Part shown: one piece after another, positions 1 to 8,346 of the stretch
Position numbering within the stretch: the stretch's first letter is position 1
Layout of the letters: every line of letters begins with the position of its first letter
Source of the DNA: CAZQQN01 sp964549595
GTDB lineage: Bacteria > Bacteroidota > Bacteroidia > CAILMK01 > CAYYUA01
Direction of reading: 5' to 3'
DNA: 31,091 bases
Assembly: GCA_964549595.1 (NCBI GenBank)
Contig: CAZJWK010000023.1
Coordinates: forward strand, 1-31,091
Program-made: the position numbers and the translations under genes
Notes under the pieces: generated by a model
Database searches by the model: none
What the model saw: only the letters and a program-made list of their open reading frames with translations
Told to the model about the DNA's origin: nothing

Positions 1-32
1 AAATATCTATTTGATTGGAAATGGTTCAAGGA

Positions 33-1007
33 CTAATCAATGAATTGTTGCCTTTTGAGCCAGTTTATAATGGGGGATGAAACTTTAGGGGACAATTCAG
101 GCTTATCCATAGGGGTAAGATAATGGTTTATACCCGGTAAAGCTTTAAAATCCGCATTTTCCCTTTGAACTTTCCTTCTGAAACGATTTAAATGGGCTGG
201 GGGCACATTAAAATCTTTAGTTCCGGAAATAAAGTAAGTTGGGATGTCAATCCGGCGAAAGGCCTTAATCGTTGAATCTGTTATTTTTATCCAATCTTTC
301 CAGAAATTTGGATAGGCATTCATTATGGGTTTTTGTTTTGACCAATTTCCTTTCCTTAGCTTCCCGAAAACATGTAAAATTTTTTCGTACTTAACAATGG
401 CTGTTGTTGAGTCCTGACATTTTTCATAAAAGGTTCTTACCTGAGAAGCCAATAGAGTATCTATGGATTCAGAGGGGGTGGCCAAAGCAATAAGGCCTTT
501 CAGGTCATTTCTTTGGTTAGCTACCAGAGGCAGAAAATTGCCTCCCTGACTATGGCCCAAAAGCATTAAACGGGATGTATCAATTAAGGGTCTTTTTTTA
601 AGAAAGTCCAATGCGGCATGGACATCATTGATAAAATGACTTGCTTTTATGGCATTTAATCTTAAGCTGTTTTTATAGGTATAAGTTCTTTTGTCATAAC
701 GTAATGTGGCTACGCCTGCATCTGCTAAGGTGTCCGCAAGGGCTTGGAAATTTTGAATGGTATCGCCATGTAAATCCGGATAAAGACAGCGACTTCGGGA
801 ATTTTTCAAAACAATGCGTTGATTCCGGTCATTAGGTCCTGAACCATGCACAAAAACCATCCCGGGGAAAGGACCTTTGCCTTCCGGGTAAGTCATTGTG
901 CCTTTTAGCACCAAAGTGTCACTGATGAAACTTACTTGCTTGTGTTTCTGCCCTGTGGAAGAAGAAGCCAACAGCAGTAGTAGAAAAGTAAAGGACAGCA
1001 AACGCAT
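33..1007 (-). CDS. Secreted alpha/beta hydrolase at the end of the biotin operon
   Basis: This is a 324-residue alpha/beta-hydrolase-fold esterase or peptidase-like enzyme, probably periplasmic. Residues 1-20 form a signal peptide (basic start, Leu-rich core, polar SSSTGQ end). The oxyanion-side HGSG motif is at 54-57, the nucleophile elbow GHSQGG at 151-156 gives Ser153, and likely acid and base are Asp265 (GTKD) and His295 (GINH). The ATG start places the signal peptide correctly. It lies 25 bases after the ketoacyl synthase gene and is the last gene of the minus-strand biotin run. A hydrolase in a biotin operon suggests a BioH-like pimeloyl-ACP methyl ester esterase, but the signal peptide argues against a cytosolic role. 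It could simply be a passenger gene. The fold is secure; the substrate is unknown. Confidence 0.9.
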   Translation of the reverse strand: MRLLSFTFLLLLLASSSTGQKHKQVSFISDTLVLKGTMTYPEGKGPFPGMVFVHGSGPNDRNQRIVLKNSRSRCLYPDLHGDTIQNFQALADTLADAGVATLRYDKRTYTYKNSLRLNAIKASHFINDVHAALDFLKKRPLIDTSRLMLLGHSQGGNFLPLVANQRNDLKGLIALATPSESIDTLLASQVRTFYEKCQDSTTAIVKYEKILHVFGKLRKGNWSKQKPIMNAYPNFWKDWIKITDSTIKAFRRIDIPTYFISGTKDFNVPPAHLNRFRRKVQRENADFKALPGINHYLTPMDKPELSPKVSSPIINWLKRQQFID

Positions 1008-1032
1008 AAAAATTCAATATCAAGGGTTATGG

Positions 1033-2220
1033 CTAAAACGGTTTTGAAACAATGACGGATCCGGCATTCCCGCCAAATCCTGCTGCATTGATCATTATCT
1101 TTCTAACAGGGGTTTGACACGTATTATTTTTAATGGGGTATGGGAATTCAGGAATTTGCTGGGTATTCAGGATAGATAAGGCTTGAACCAGGGATAAGGC
1201 GGCTGATGCACCAAATGTGTGGCCGATTTGCCATTTATTGCTGTAAAGCATGGGTAAGTTGCTCCCAAAAACATCCCTGACTGCTTTGGCTTCAGCCTGA
1301 TCACCCTTTACCGTGCCAGGCGCATGCATAAGGATAAGGTCTACATCAAAACCGGTATCGGCATCCTCTAAAGCCATTTCCATGGCTCTTTTAAAACAAG
1401 TCCCTTCTAAGGAAATACCTGTAAAACCTTGGAGCGGTTCATTGCCAAAACCCACTGCTTCCAATAAAATATTGGTTTTTTCTCCTGCAAAATTTTGCCG
1501 GCTTAAAGGTTCCAGGAGGAATGAGGCAGCGCCTTCTCCCAAAATCATTCCGTTTCGAGGGTTATTGGCTAATGGCCTGGATGGATAATCAGCATCTGAA
1601 TCAGTGCTATAAATTTTTAAAGCCTGCATTTGGGCTAAGGTAAAAGGGGTGAGGGGTGCTTCACTGCCCCCTGCCAAAAACAAGTCTGCCATACCGGATT
1701 TTAACCAGGCCATTCCATTTCCTAAAGCCTGAATGGCAGTGCTGCAGGTAATTGAATGGCTCAGGACAGGACCATTCAAAGCCAGATCAGCCATGACCCA
1801 ACTCGAAAGGTTGCCAAGGGTAGTGGTAGGAGAGGCATAAGGTGAGGCTTTACCCTTACCGGTATTCATGTAATCATGGTAGTGCTTTTCAAAGGTAGCG
1901 GTTGCTCCCCTGGAGGAGCCTATGTTAATGCCTACCTTGGTACCGGGAGGAAATTCGTTTTTTTTTATGGCTTTCCGGCTTGCCAAGATGCTAAGCAAAA
2001 CGCTCCTATCCAGCTGTTTATAAGCGTTGTGCGATTGCTTAAGGTTATCAATGTCCTCATCTAATTTCTTCGGGAGAGCTGCCACCGGGAAGGTATCCCC
2101 ATCAATTTGCTGGTGAGTAATATAGGCTTTAGGACCCAATAAATTACTCATTTCTTCATTGGTACCCCATGGACCTAATGAGCCCATTTGGCGAATTCCT
2201 ATGTGTTGTTTTTCGGGCAA
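1033..2220 (-). CDS. Beta-ketoacyl-ACP synthase (FabF/FabB-like) in the biotin operon
   Basis: This 395-residue condensing enzyme of the KAS I/II type would join an acyl chain with malonyl-ACP in the cytosol. The Cys-His-His triad is complete: Cys159 (TCSTA), His299 (MHAPGT) and His334 (GHTFGAS); the C-terminal glycine-rich GFGGNAG follows at about 381-387. It is a little shorter than FabF (about 410) and diverges around the motifs, so it is probably not the housekeeping elongation enzyme. The start is TTG at 2220; an in-frame ATG at 2187 would remove what looks like the first beta strand (IGIRQM), so the TTG is preferred. The gene follows bioA by 59 bases. Because bioC and bioH are absent, I infer a role in making the pimeloyl precursor; that is context only. 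Confidence 0.92.
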   Translation of the reverse strand: MPEKQHIGIRQMGSLGPWGTNEEMSNLLGPKAYITHQQIDGDTFPVAALPKKLDEDIDNLKQSHNAYKQLDRSVLLSILASRKAIKKNEFPPGTKVGINIGSSRGATATFEKHYHDYMNTGKGKASPYASPTTTLGNLSSWVMADLALNGPVLSHSITCSTAIQALGNGMAWLKSGMADLFLAGGSEAPLTPFTLAQMQALKIYSTDSDADYPSRPLANNPRNGMILGEGAASFLLEPLSRQNFAGEKTNILLEAVGFGNEPLQGFTGISLEGTCFKRAMEMALEDADTGFDVDLILMHAPGTVKGDQAEAKAVRDVFGSNLPMLYSNKWQIGHTFGASAALSLVQALSILNTQQIPEFPYPIKNNTCQTPVRKIMINAAGFGGNAGSVIVSKPF

Positions 2221-2279
2221 GGTTTTGGTCTTAAAAACTTGATTGCTTACTTTTTAACAAAATTTAGCCAAATAGCCGT

Positions 2280-3575
2280 TCAACCCTGCTTACTTTTCCG
2301 GATGGCATTGAGGCCTTTTTCAATTCCCCGGTAAAGCTGTTCTAATTCGTCCGCTAAAATACAATAGGGCGGCATCAAATAGATGACATTGCCTAAGGGC
2401 CTGATAAGGAGGCCTTTTTCCAGGAAAAAGGGTTTTAGGTAATCCGAAATATTACTGAAGTAGCCGGTTTCTTTACCGCTATCAACTTCCACTGCCAAAA
2501 TCGTTCCCGTATAGCGAACCTCTTTGACAGCCGGATGATCACTGACTTTTTCCTTAAAATGCTTGTGTTTTCGGGTGATTTCCGTAATGTTTTCCTGGGT
2601 TTCTGTTTTCTGAAGTATTTCCCAACTGGCGAGGGATGCCGCACAAGCTACAGGGTTGGCTGTGAAAGAATGCCCGTGGAATAAAGTTTTCATTTTATCC
2701 GAGTCATAAAAGGCATCGTAAATAAATTGGGGTGCGCTTGTGATACCAAGTGCCATTGTCCCACCGGTTAATCCTTTGGAAAGACAGATTACATCAGGTT
2801 TCACGGAAAGTTGATCAGAAGCAAAATGGGTCCCTGCCCTACCAAAGCCAACCATGACTTCATCTGCAATCGTAATCAAATTATTGCTCCGGGATAATTC
2901 GATCAGGGGTTCCAGTGCCTCCGCTTCGTACATTTGCATACCTCCTACCCCTTGTACCAAAGGTTCGAAAATGAATCCGGCTAATTCATCTTTTTGGTTT
3001 AGCAGATGTTTTAGCTGGCTAAGGGATTCATTTTCCTGTCCGGGATAGGGCGGATCAATATATTCCACCTCAAACAAATGGTTATGGAAAGGTTCTGTGA
3101 AAGCATCCCGTGCGCTTACAGCCATTGCTCCGAAAGTATCCCCATGGTAACTGTTGTTAAATGCGATAACCTTTTTTTTGTGAGTGTAGCCCAAATTGTA
3201 CCAATATTGGATGGCCATCTTTAGGCCGACTTCCACCGCTGTCGAGCCATTATCGGAAAAGAAAATTTTGGCCTGATTATCCGGCAGGCTATCCAATAAA
3301 TGCTCACTTAATTGAACGGCCGGGGGATGTGTAAAACCAGCAAAGATAACGTGCTCAAGCGTTTTAAATTGCTCAGCAACCTTTTCGGCAATGTAGGGAT
3401 GCCCGTGCCCATGGAGGTTTACCCACCACGAGGATATACCATCAAGGTAGGCTTTGCCGTTTTCATCGTAAAGCCAGGCACCCTCCCCTTTGACAATGGG
3501 GACACTCATTGGCGCTGTTTTCATTTGGGTAAAAGGATGCCAAATTGATTGAAAGTCCCTATCGGCTAAGCTCAT
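2280..3575 (-). CDS. bioA: Adenosylmethionine-8-amino-7-oxononanoate aminotransferase
   Basis: BioA (431 residues, family length) transfers the amino group of S-adenosylmethionine to 8-amino-7-oxononanoate to give 7,8-diaminononanoate, the third step of the biotin ring pathway, in the cytosol. It is a class III PLP aminotransferase: the WHPFTQM motif is at 12-18, the SYHGDT motif at about 142-147, the cofactor aspartate is Asp238 (ADEV) and the Schiff-base lysine is Lys267 (LSKGLTGG). GHSFTANP at 301-308 is the usual phosphate-contact loop. Its ATG overlaps the bioD stop in ATGA, so the two are translationally coupled. Confidence 0.97.
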   Translation of the reverse strand: MSLADRDFQSIWHPFTQMKTAPMSVPIVKGEGAWLYDENGKAYLDGISSWWVNLHGHGHPYIAEKVAEQFKTLEHVIFAGFTHPPAVQLSEHLLDSLPDNQAKIFFSDNGSTAVEVGLKMAIQYWYNLGYTHKKKVIAFNNSYHGDTFGAMAVSARDAFTEPFHNHLFEVEYIDPPYPGQENESLSQLKHLLNQKDELAGFIFEPLVQGVGGMQMYEAEALEPLIELSRSNNLITIADEVMVGFGRAGTHFASDQLSVKPDVICLSKGLTGGTMALGITSAPQFIYDAFYDSDKMKTLFHGHSFTANPVACAASLASWEILQKTETQENITEITRKHKHFKEKVSDHPAVKEVRYTGTILAVEVDSGKETGYFSNISDYLKPFFLEKGLLIRPLGNVIYLMPPYCILADELEQLYRGIEKGLNAIRKSKQG

Positions 3576-4195
3576 GATCTTTTAATTTTTGATCGCCATT
3601 TGCCGGCGTATCTTTGAATGACTGAATGGTCAAAAAAGTTTTCAGGATTCAGGTGGCCAATTTTGGGGGTTTGGGCATAATTTAAAATCCAATCTTCTCC
3701 TTCGGGATAATGCCGGCCGTTTATTATCAGTCCTTCTATAGGTATTTTGCGGTTTTTCAGGGCTTCAATGGAAAGCAGGGTATGGTTAATACTGCCCAGG
3801 TAATTTTGGGAAACAAGAATGACGGAATCTGCCAATTTTGGGATTAGATCAATCACCAGGCTTTGGTTATTCAACGGAACCATAAGGCCTCCCGCGCCTT
3901 CAATTAATAATTCATTTTTCGTTGTTTCAGGGATCTTAAAGGCTTCAAGGCTTATGGCCTTACCATCCTTTTTAGCGGCATCATGGGGTGAGGCAGGGGT
4001 TTGAAGTTTGTATGTCTCCGGGTGTATGTTTATGTTGCCGCTTGTTAAGCGGGCTACTTCCATACTGTCTGAATCGGCTAAATTACCGGCTTGAATGGGC
4101 TTCCAATAATCTGCCCCTAATGTTTCCGCCAATACAGCTGATGCCAGGGTTTTACCAATACCTGTTCCCGTACCTGCTATGAAAGTTTTGTGCAT
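3572..4195 (-). CDS. bioD: Dethiobiotin synthetase
   Basis: BioD (207 residues) closes the ureido ring of dethiobiotin from 7,8-diaminononanoate, CO2 and ATP. The N-terminal P-loop GTGTGIGKT is at 8-16, the KPIQAG motif typical of BioD at about 37-42, and EGAGGLMVP near residue 100 is the family's second nucleotide/substrate loop. It sits 13 bases after bioF and overlaps bioA by 4 bases. The ATG at 4195 directly precedes the first beta strand and is the natural start. Confidence 0.97.
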   Translation of the reverse strand: MHKTFIAGTGTGIGKTLASAVLAETLGADYWKPIQAGNLADSDSMEVARLTSGNINIHPETYKLQTPASPHDAAKKDGKAISLEAFKIPETTKNELLIEGAGGLMVPLNNQSLVIDLIPKLADSVILVSQNYLGSINHTLLSIEALKNRKIPIEGLIINGRHYPEGEDWILNYAQTPKIGHLNPENFFDHSVIQRYAGKWRSKIKRS

Positions 4196-4208
4196 GAGAA
4201 ATGGTTTA

Positions 4209-5336
4209 TCAATTTTTTGGACCTTTTTGGATGGCTTCTACCAACCCATTTACCTCTTCTTCAGTATTGTAACTATGGAAACTAACCCTTAACCGTTCAC
4301 TGCCTTTAGGGATTGTTGGTGCCAAAATTGGTCGGACATCATAGCCGGATTTCTGAACAAATCCTGACAAATTTTTAACAGTATTGTTGCCGGGTATGAT
4401 TACTGATCGTATTGGACCCGTCCCGGGAATTATTTCGTAACCTTTTTCTTTTAGTAATTCTTCAAATTGATGCCCTAACCTTAAGACTTTTTCCCTCTGA
4501 TCCTTAAGTTCGGGGAAAACTTGGTAAGCCTGGTCAATGGCAAAAATGTTCAGGGGTGGCAAAGCGGTGGTATAAATAAAAGGTTTGGCAAAATTGATCA
4601 AATAATCTTTTAAGGTACTAGTACCCAAAATGGCAGCGCCTTGGTTTCCAATGGCTTTACCAAAAGTATGAATACGGGAAAAGACTTTATCCTGTATACC
4701 TTTTTCCTGAACAATGCCGGCTCCTTTTGACCCCCTTATTCCCGTTGCATGGGCTTCATCCACTATTAAAACGCATTCATTTGACTCACAAAAATCAACC
4801 AATTCCTTTAAAGGGGCCTCATCCCCATCCATGGAATAAAGGGACTCTACCAAAACCACAACATGTCCTTTTGCAAATTGAAGTTTCTTCTCCAGGCTTT
4901 CCAAATCATTGTGCCGGAACCCGAATGTTTCAGCATAACTCAATTGGATTCCTTGCCGAAGGGATGCATGGATATATTGGTCAAAAAGGATGGTATCATC
5001 TTTTCCCAATAAACAACTCAAAAGGCCTAAATTGGCTTGATAACCGGAATTGAACACCAATGCCGATTCAGCCTCATGAAAATAGGCTATTCTGTTTTCA
5101 AGGGATTCGATAAAGTCACTGTTTCCGCGTAAAAGCCTGGAGCCTGTGGAGCCCGTGCCCAGAGGTTGTTCATGAAGTTGTTTTAGTAGGCTTTGTTGAA
5201 TGAAAAGCGATTGGCTTAATCCCAGGTAATCATTGGAAACAAAATCCACTAAGCCTGTATTTTGGCTTAATGTACGAAGGGCATTCTCAGCTTTCCTTTT
5301 ATTCAGGGCTTGCTTTAACCTTCCCGTCAAATCCAT
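4209..5336 (-). CDS. bioF: 8-amino-7-oxononanoate synthase
   Basis: BioF condenses pimeloyl-ACP (or -CoA) with alanine to 8-amino-7-oxononanoate, the first committed step of the ring pathway. It is an alpha-oxoamine synthase with PLP: SNDYLG near residue 34, GTGSTGSRLL near 60, the DEAH cofactor motif at about 193-196 and the Schiff-base lysine at about 227 (HTFGKAIGNQGA). I chose the ATG at 5336 (375 residues) because homologues begin close to MDLTGRL; a GTG at 5354 would add six residues. The gene lies between bioB and bioD in the same operon. A serine palmitoyltransferase or KBL paralogue is unlikely given the context. Confidence 0.95.
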   Translation of the reverse strand: MDLTGRLKQALNKRKAENALRTLSQNTGLVDFVSNDYLGLSQSLFIQQSLLKQLHEQPLGTGSTGSRLLRGNSDFIESLENRIAYFHEAESALVFNSGYQANLGLLSCLLGKDDTILFDQYIHASLRQGIQLSYAETFGFRHNDLESLEKKLQFAKGHVVVLVESLYSMDGDEAPLKELVDFCESNECVLIVDEAHATGIRGSKGAGIVQEKGIQDKVFSRIHTFGKAIGNQGAAILGTSTLKDYLINFAKPFIYTTALPPLNIFAIDQAYQVFPELKDQREKVLRLGHQFEELLKEKGYEIIPGTGPIRSVIIPGNNTVKNLSGFVQKSGYDVRPILAPTIPKGSERLRVSFHSYNTEEEVNGLVEAIQKGPKN

Positions 5337-5401
5337 AAAGGGGAATTTATACACCCTTGGCTATCAAAACCCGGGGTGTTGCGAAGATAAAAATGAACTA
5401 T

Positions 5402-6415
5402 TTACTGCTGGGCCTTTTGTTTAGGATTACGCTTTTTCTTAGACTGGGGATGTCCATTGCTTTCAAGGGGTAAGGGTTCCATACCGAAAGCTTTTAACAT
5501 CTCAAGGTCTTCATCGAACCCGGCTGTGGGTGTGGTTAATAATTGATTACCAGAGTGAATTGAATTGGCCCCTGCAAGGAAACACAAGAACTGTTCCGTT
5601 CGGCTCATGTCATTCCGGCCGGCTGACAACCTTACCATGGATTTGGGCATTAAGATTCTGGCTGTGGCTACCATACGAACCATAGATTCCATAGGTACAT
5701 CGGGTTGGTCTTCTAACGGAGTGCCCGGTATTTTTACCAATTTGTTAATGGGAACGGATTCAGGCTGTTTTTTCAGGTTTGCCAGGGTTTTAAGCATATC
5801 AATCCGGTCATCATCGGATTCGCCCATGCCAATTATACCACCGGAACAGACAGTTATACCGGCATCTGTGACAGATTCAAGGGTGTTCAAGCGGTCTGTG
5901 TAACCCCGTGTTGAGATGATCTCATTGTAGTAATCATCGGAAGTGTCCACATTGTGATTGTACGCATAACATCCGGCCTCCTTCAGCTTTTGGGCTTGTT
6001 CATCGTTAAGCATTCCCAAAGTGCAGCAAACTTCCAGGCCCATATCATTCACCTGGCTTACCATGTCCAGCACCTTATCAAAATCCCTGTTACTCCGGAC
6101 CTCCCGCCAGGCCGCACCCATGCAAAAACGGGATGCTCCGCCCTCTTTGGCTTTTTGTGCGGCATTTACCACGGTATCGACATCCAATAGCTTGTGTACA
6201 TCAACGCCGGTATTGTACCGGGCAGCTTGGGGGCAATAGGCGCAATCCTCCGGGCACCCTCCTGTTTTAATGGATAAAAGGGAAGCAATCTGGCATTTGT
6301 GTTGGTCATGGTTAGCCCTATGGATCTGAGCACCATGATAAACCAAATCAATTAGAGGTTTATTGTAGATTTCCTGTATTTCTTCAAAGGTCCAATCATT
6401 TCGGTGTTCAGTCAT
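5402..6415 (-). CDS. bioB: Biotin synthase
   Basis: BioB (337 residues) is the radical-SAM enzyme that inserts sulfur into dethiobiotin, the last step of the pathway. The [4Fe-4S] motif CPEDCAYC gives Cys54, Cys58 and Cys61. The second, [2Fe-2S], cluster ligands are all present: Cys98 (FCMGAAW), Cys130, Cys190 (CSGGIIGMGE) and Arg262 (VRLSAGR). The last 15 or so residues are a Lys/Gln-rich tail beyond the usual end. It is the first gene of the operon, and a good promoter stands just upstream. Confidence 0.97.
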   Translation of the reverse strand: MTEHRNDWTFEEIQEIYNKPLIDLVYHGAQIHRANHDQHKCQIASLLSIKTGGCPEDCAYCPQAARYNTGVDVHKLLDVDTVVNAAQKAKEGGASRFCMGAAWREVRSNRDFDKVLDMVSQVNDMGLEVCCTLGMLNDEQAQKLKEAGCYAYNHNVDTSDDYYNEIISTRGYTDRLNTLESVTDAGITVCSGGIIGMGESDDDRIDMLKTLANLKKQPESVPINKLVKIPGTPLEDQPDVPMESMVRMVATARILMPKSMVRLSAGRNDMSRTEQFLCFLAGANSIHSGNQLLTTPTAGFDEDLEMLKAFGMEPLPLESNGHPQSKKKRNPKQKAQQ

Positions 6416-6431
6416 ATTGGGATTTTTTTTG

Positions 6432-6462
6432 CAAATTTAGTAGAATTAATTACCCGGACAAG
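6432..6462 (-). promoter_or_regulatory. Probable promoter of the biotin operon
   Basis: Read on the minus strand, CTTG (6459-6462), a 19-base spacer, and TAAATTTG (6432-6439) match the Bacteroidota consensus TTTG-N19-21-TAnnTTTG with one mismatch. It leaves a leader of about 10-15 bases before the bioB ATG. No match to the BirA operator type known from Proteobacteria and Firmicutes was seen. Confidence 0.6.
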
Positions 6463-6467
6463 CACAT

Positions 6468-6485
6468 GGGTAAAGCGCTTTATCC
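6468..6485. promoter_or_regulatory. Palindrome upstream of the biotin promoter
   Basis: TAAAGCGCTTTA (6471-6482) is a perfect 12-base palindrome, and the flanks extend it to 18 bases with one G/T mismatch. It lies about 8 bases upstream of the -33 element of bioB, a position that suits a regulator. A palindrome of this length also occurs by chance several times in 31 kb, so an operator role is only a suggestion. Confidence 0.25.
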
Positions 6486-6496
6486 ACACCTATCCA

Positions 6497-6526
6497 TAAA
6501 AAAAGGGCCGGAAAAATCCGGCCCTT
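6497..6526 (-). terminator. Intrinsic terminator of the T9SS protein gene
   Basis: A perfect 10-bp stem (6503-6512 with 6517-6526, core GGGCCGG/CCGGCCC) with a four-base AAAA loop is followed, on the minus strand, by a run of T. It lies 25 bases after the stop of the upstream gene and separates it from the biotin promoter. Confidence 0.88.
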
Positions 6527-6551
6527 CAATTATTCTCGGGATTTACGGATT

Positions 6552-7646
6552 TTATTTTACAAGCAATCTTCCGTTTGAAACCCCTTTTTCAGTCTTGAGA
6601 CGGTAAATGTAAGTCCCGGGGTTCAGGTCACCACGGTTAATGGTGATTCTGTGCTGACCCGCTTTTTGTTGGCCATCCACTACGGTTTTGATAGCCTGTC
6701 CATTTACGTTATAAATCTTTAGGCTGACCATGGAATTGGTATTCAGCCTGTATTTAATTTTGGTCTTATTGGTGAACGGGTTGGGGTAAACTTCAAGGCC
6801 CTCAACCTGATGGTTATTGGCAAAGCCTGATCCTCCTTCATCCACAAAATTGTAATTGTTACAAGCCTTATCGTTCTTTTTAATGGTATCTATGCCAGAA
6901 AGCCAGTTAAAAGTTTCGAAGCAAACATCGTGATTTCCGGTATCAGGAATGTCATCAGCATCAAGGGTTGTGGTAACGATTGAAGTGTCCCCCATTGGTA
7001 AACCATCTGCCAAACCAATTAAGGAGCCACTCCAGTCGTCAGCTGTACTGTCTCCTACTAACCTTCTACTGTTGAGGATTCCTACCCCATTGGGTACATC
7101 CTTATTCCCGTAATTTTTTACCACGTATTGAAATTCTACGCCACCATTGGTGTCCAGATCCTTTGAAGGGTCAGGGGACATTATTTCTGAAACCCCTATA
7201 TCCCATACTTCTTTTTTAACATTGAAAGTCTGGCAAAAGGTATCATTGCTTTTATTGGTATCAGCCCCGGATTCCGCAATAATACACATATCATTTTCCC
7301 CAATTTCAAAAGTAGGCGAGGTTATCCGGTATAGGACTGTCGCGGGAGAAAGATTAATTCTTATGCCCGAATCAATTTGCTGATTCACGTCCAGGTTTAA
7401 GGTGTTGGTGATTGAATCGGATACGACATATTTAACCGTGATCTGATCGCCTGAATTAAAGCTGGAACCACCTTCATTGAGTAGTTGAGTGCCCACACCA
7501 TAAATGGTCTCCCAATAGGCGGTATCATTGTTAAGTGATGGTGAAGGTTGAATTAAAGTGGGCGTAATATCCTGAGCCTTTAAACTCCCGGTAAAAGCCA
7601 CTGATAAGAGAAATGCTGCTGCTAAAATTTTGGTAATTTGTCTCAT
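6552..7646 (-). CDS. Secreted protein with T9SS type A sorting domain
   Basis: This 364-residue protein is exported through Sec (signal peptide 1-25, ending KAQ) and then across the outer membrane by the type IX secretion system. The C-terminal sorting domain (about 281-364, TIGR04183 type) begins with VYPNPF at 286-291 and ends GRLLVK. In between are two related Ig-like/CARDB-like modules, about 45-142 and 147-267; each ends in a similar stretch with paired cysteines (Cys121/Cys138 and Cys242/Cys261) that could form disulfides. No catalytic domain is seen, so it is likely an adhesin-like or structural surface protein. The ATG start is fixed by the signal peptide. It is monocistronic, with its own terminator. 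Confidence 0.92.
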   Translation of the reverse strand: MRQITKILAAAFLLSVAFTGSLKAQDITPTLIQPSPSLNNDTAYWETIYGVGTQLLNEGGSSFNSGDQITVKYVVSDSITNTLNLDVNQQIDSGIRINLSPATVLYRITSPTFEIGENDMCIIAESGADTNKSNDTFCQTFNVKKEVWDIGVSEIMSPDPSKDLDTNGGVEFQYVVKNYGNKDVPNGVGILNSRRLVGDSTADDWSGSLIGLADGLPMGDTSIVTTTLDADDIPDTGNHDVCFETFNWLSGIDTIKKNDKACNNYNFVDEGGSGFANNHQVEGLEVYPNPFTNKTKIKYRLNTNSMVSLKIYNVNGQAIKTVVDGQQKAGQHRITINRGDLNPGTYIYRLKTEKGVSNGRLLVK

Positions 7647-7743
7647 AATGATTTTCTTTTTTATATTAATATAATGTTAAGCTGCGAATTTAAAAAAATC
7701 CCATTTTTCTTTGCTGTAAACCAAAAATACCTCTTAATATCTC

Positions 7744-8346
7744 ATGATATTTTTTGTTAATGGTAAAATCGGTTTGGACTCTCCTCCAAAGGGCAAGATG
7801 TATTGGATGCCAAAAAGGTTGCATAAAGAAGATTTTATTCAAGGGGCTTATGATTTTTGTAAGGATGATAAACCTTGGTTTTTACCCGTTGATTTTTTCT
7901 TTTGGAGTGGATCTAAAGCCCGTTTAAATGCTGGCTATAAGTGGAGTCTAAAAAATTTGAAAGCCGTTCCGGATAATTCTCAAACGCTTCATTTTATAGC
8001 CCATAGTATGGGTTGTGCATTTGCTGAGGGGGCCACAAAGGGTTTTTACGAAGCAGGCTTTAAAATCGGAAAGGTCATTCATATCAATTGTTTTCAGGCC
8101 GCTGACCTTGAAATAACAACCATGGATCGAGATTTCACGGTGGATTACCAAATGACGGATGATCCCCTGATCAACAATATTTTCCTGAAATCCTTTTTTA
8201 TTGCCAGGCCTGGCTACATAACGGGAGTCGATTACGCCATTTATGAACCCTCAGGGATTAAGCAATTTGTTAAAAAACACAGGGGCCCTATGGGTCTTTG
8301 GGGGCAGGCCTTTTGGGACCATCTGAAATCACATATATCCCGTTAA
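7744..8346 (+). CDS. Small serine-hydrolase-like protein of unknown function
   Basis: I do not recognise this 200-residue protein. The stretch LHFIAHSMG at about 82-90 looks like the nucleophile elbow of a lipase-type alpha/beta hydrolase (Ser88), Asp140 in MTDDP is a candidate acid, and His179 or His193 a candidate base. The first residue of the elbow is Ala instead of Gly. There is no signal peptide. It is short for the family, so the cap and part of the fold are missing or minimal. It is divergent from the T9SS gene (97 bases between starts), and its TAA overlaps the TAA of the convergent gene by three bases (8343-8346 contain both stops). Confidence 0.8.
   Translation: MIFFVNGKIGLDSPPKGKMYWMPKRLHKEDFIQGAYDFCKDDKPWFLPVDFFFWSGSKARLNAGYKWSLKNLKAVPDNSQTLHFIAHSMGCAFAEGATKGFYEAGFKIGKVIHINCFQAADLEITTMDRDFTVDYQMTDDPLINNIFLKSFFIARPGYITGVDYAIYEPSGIKQFVKKHRGPMGLWGQAFWDHLKSHISR

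Noticed and set aside
1313..1588. Open frames of 60-110 codons on the strand opposite to bioA, bioB, bioF, the ketoacyl synthase and the DUF5686 gene.
   Set aside because: They mirror well-supported genes, lack family motifs and have no upstream signals.
7662..7673. Perfect palindrome TATATTAATATA in the T9SS/hydrolase divergent region.
   Set aside because: Purely A/T and short; expected by chance in AT-rich intergenic DNA.
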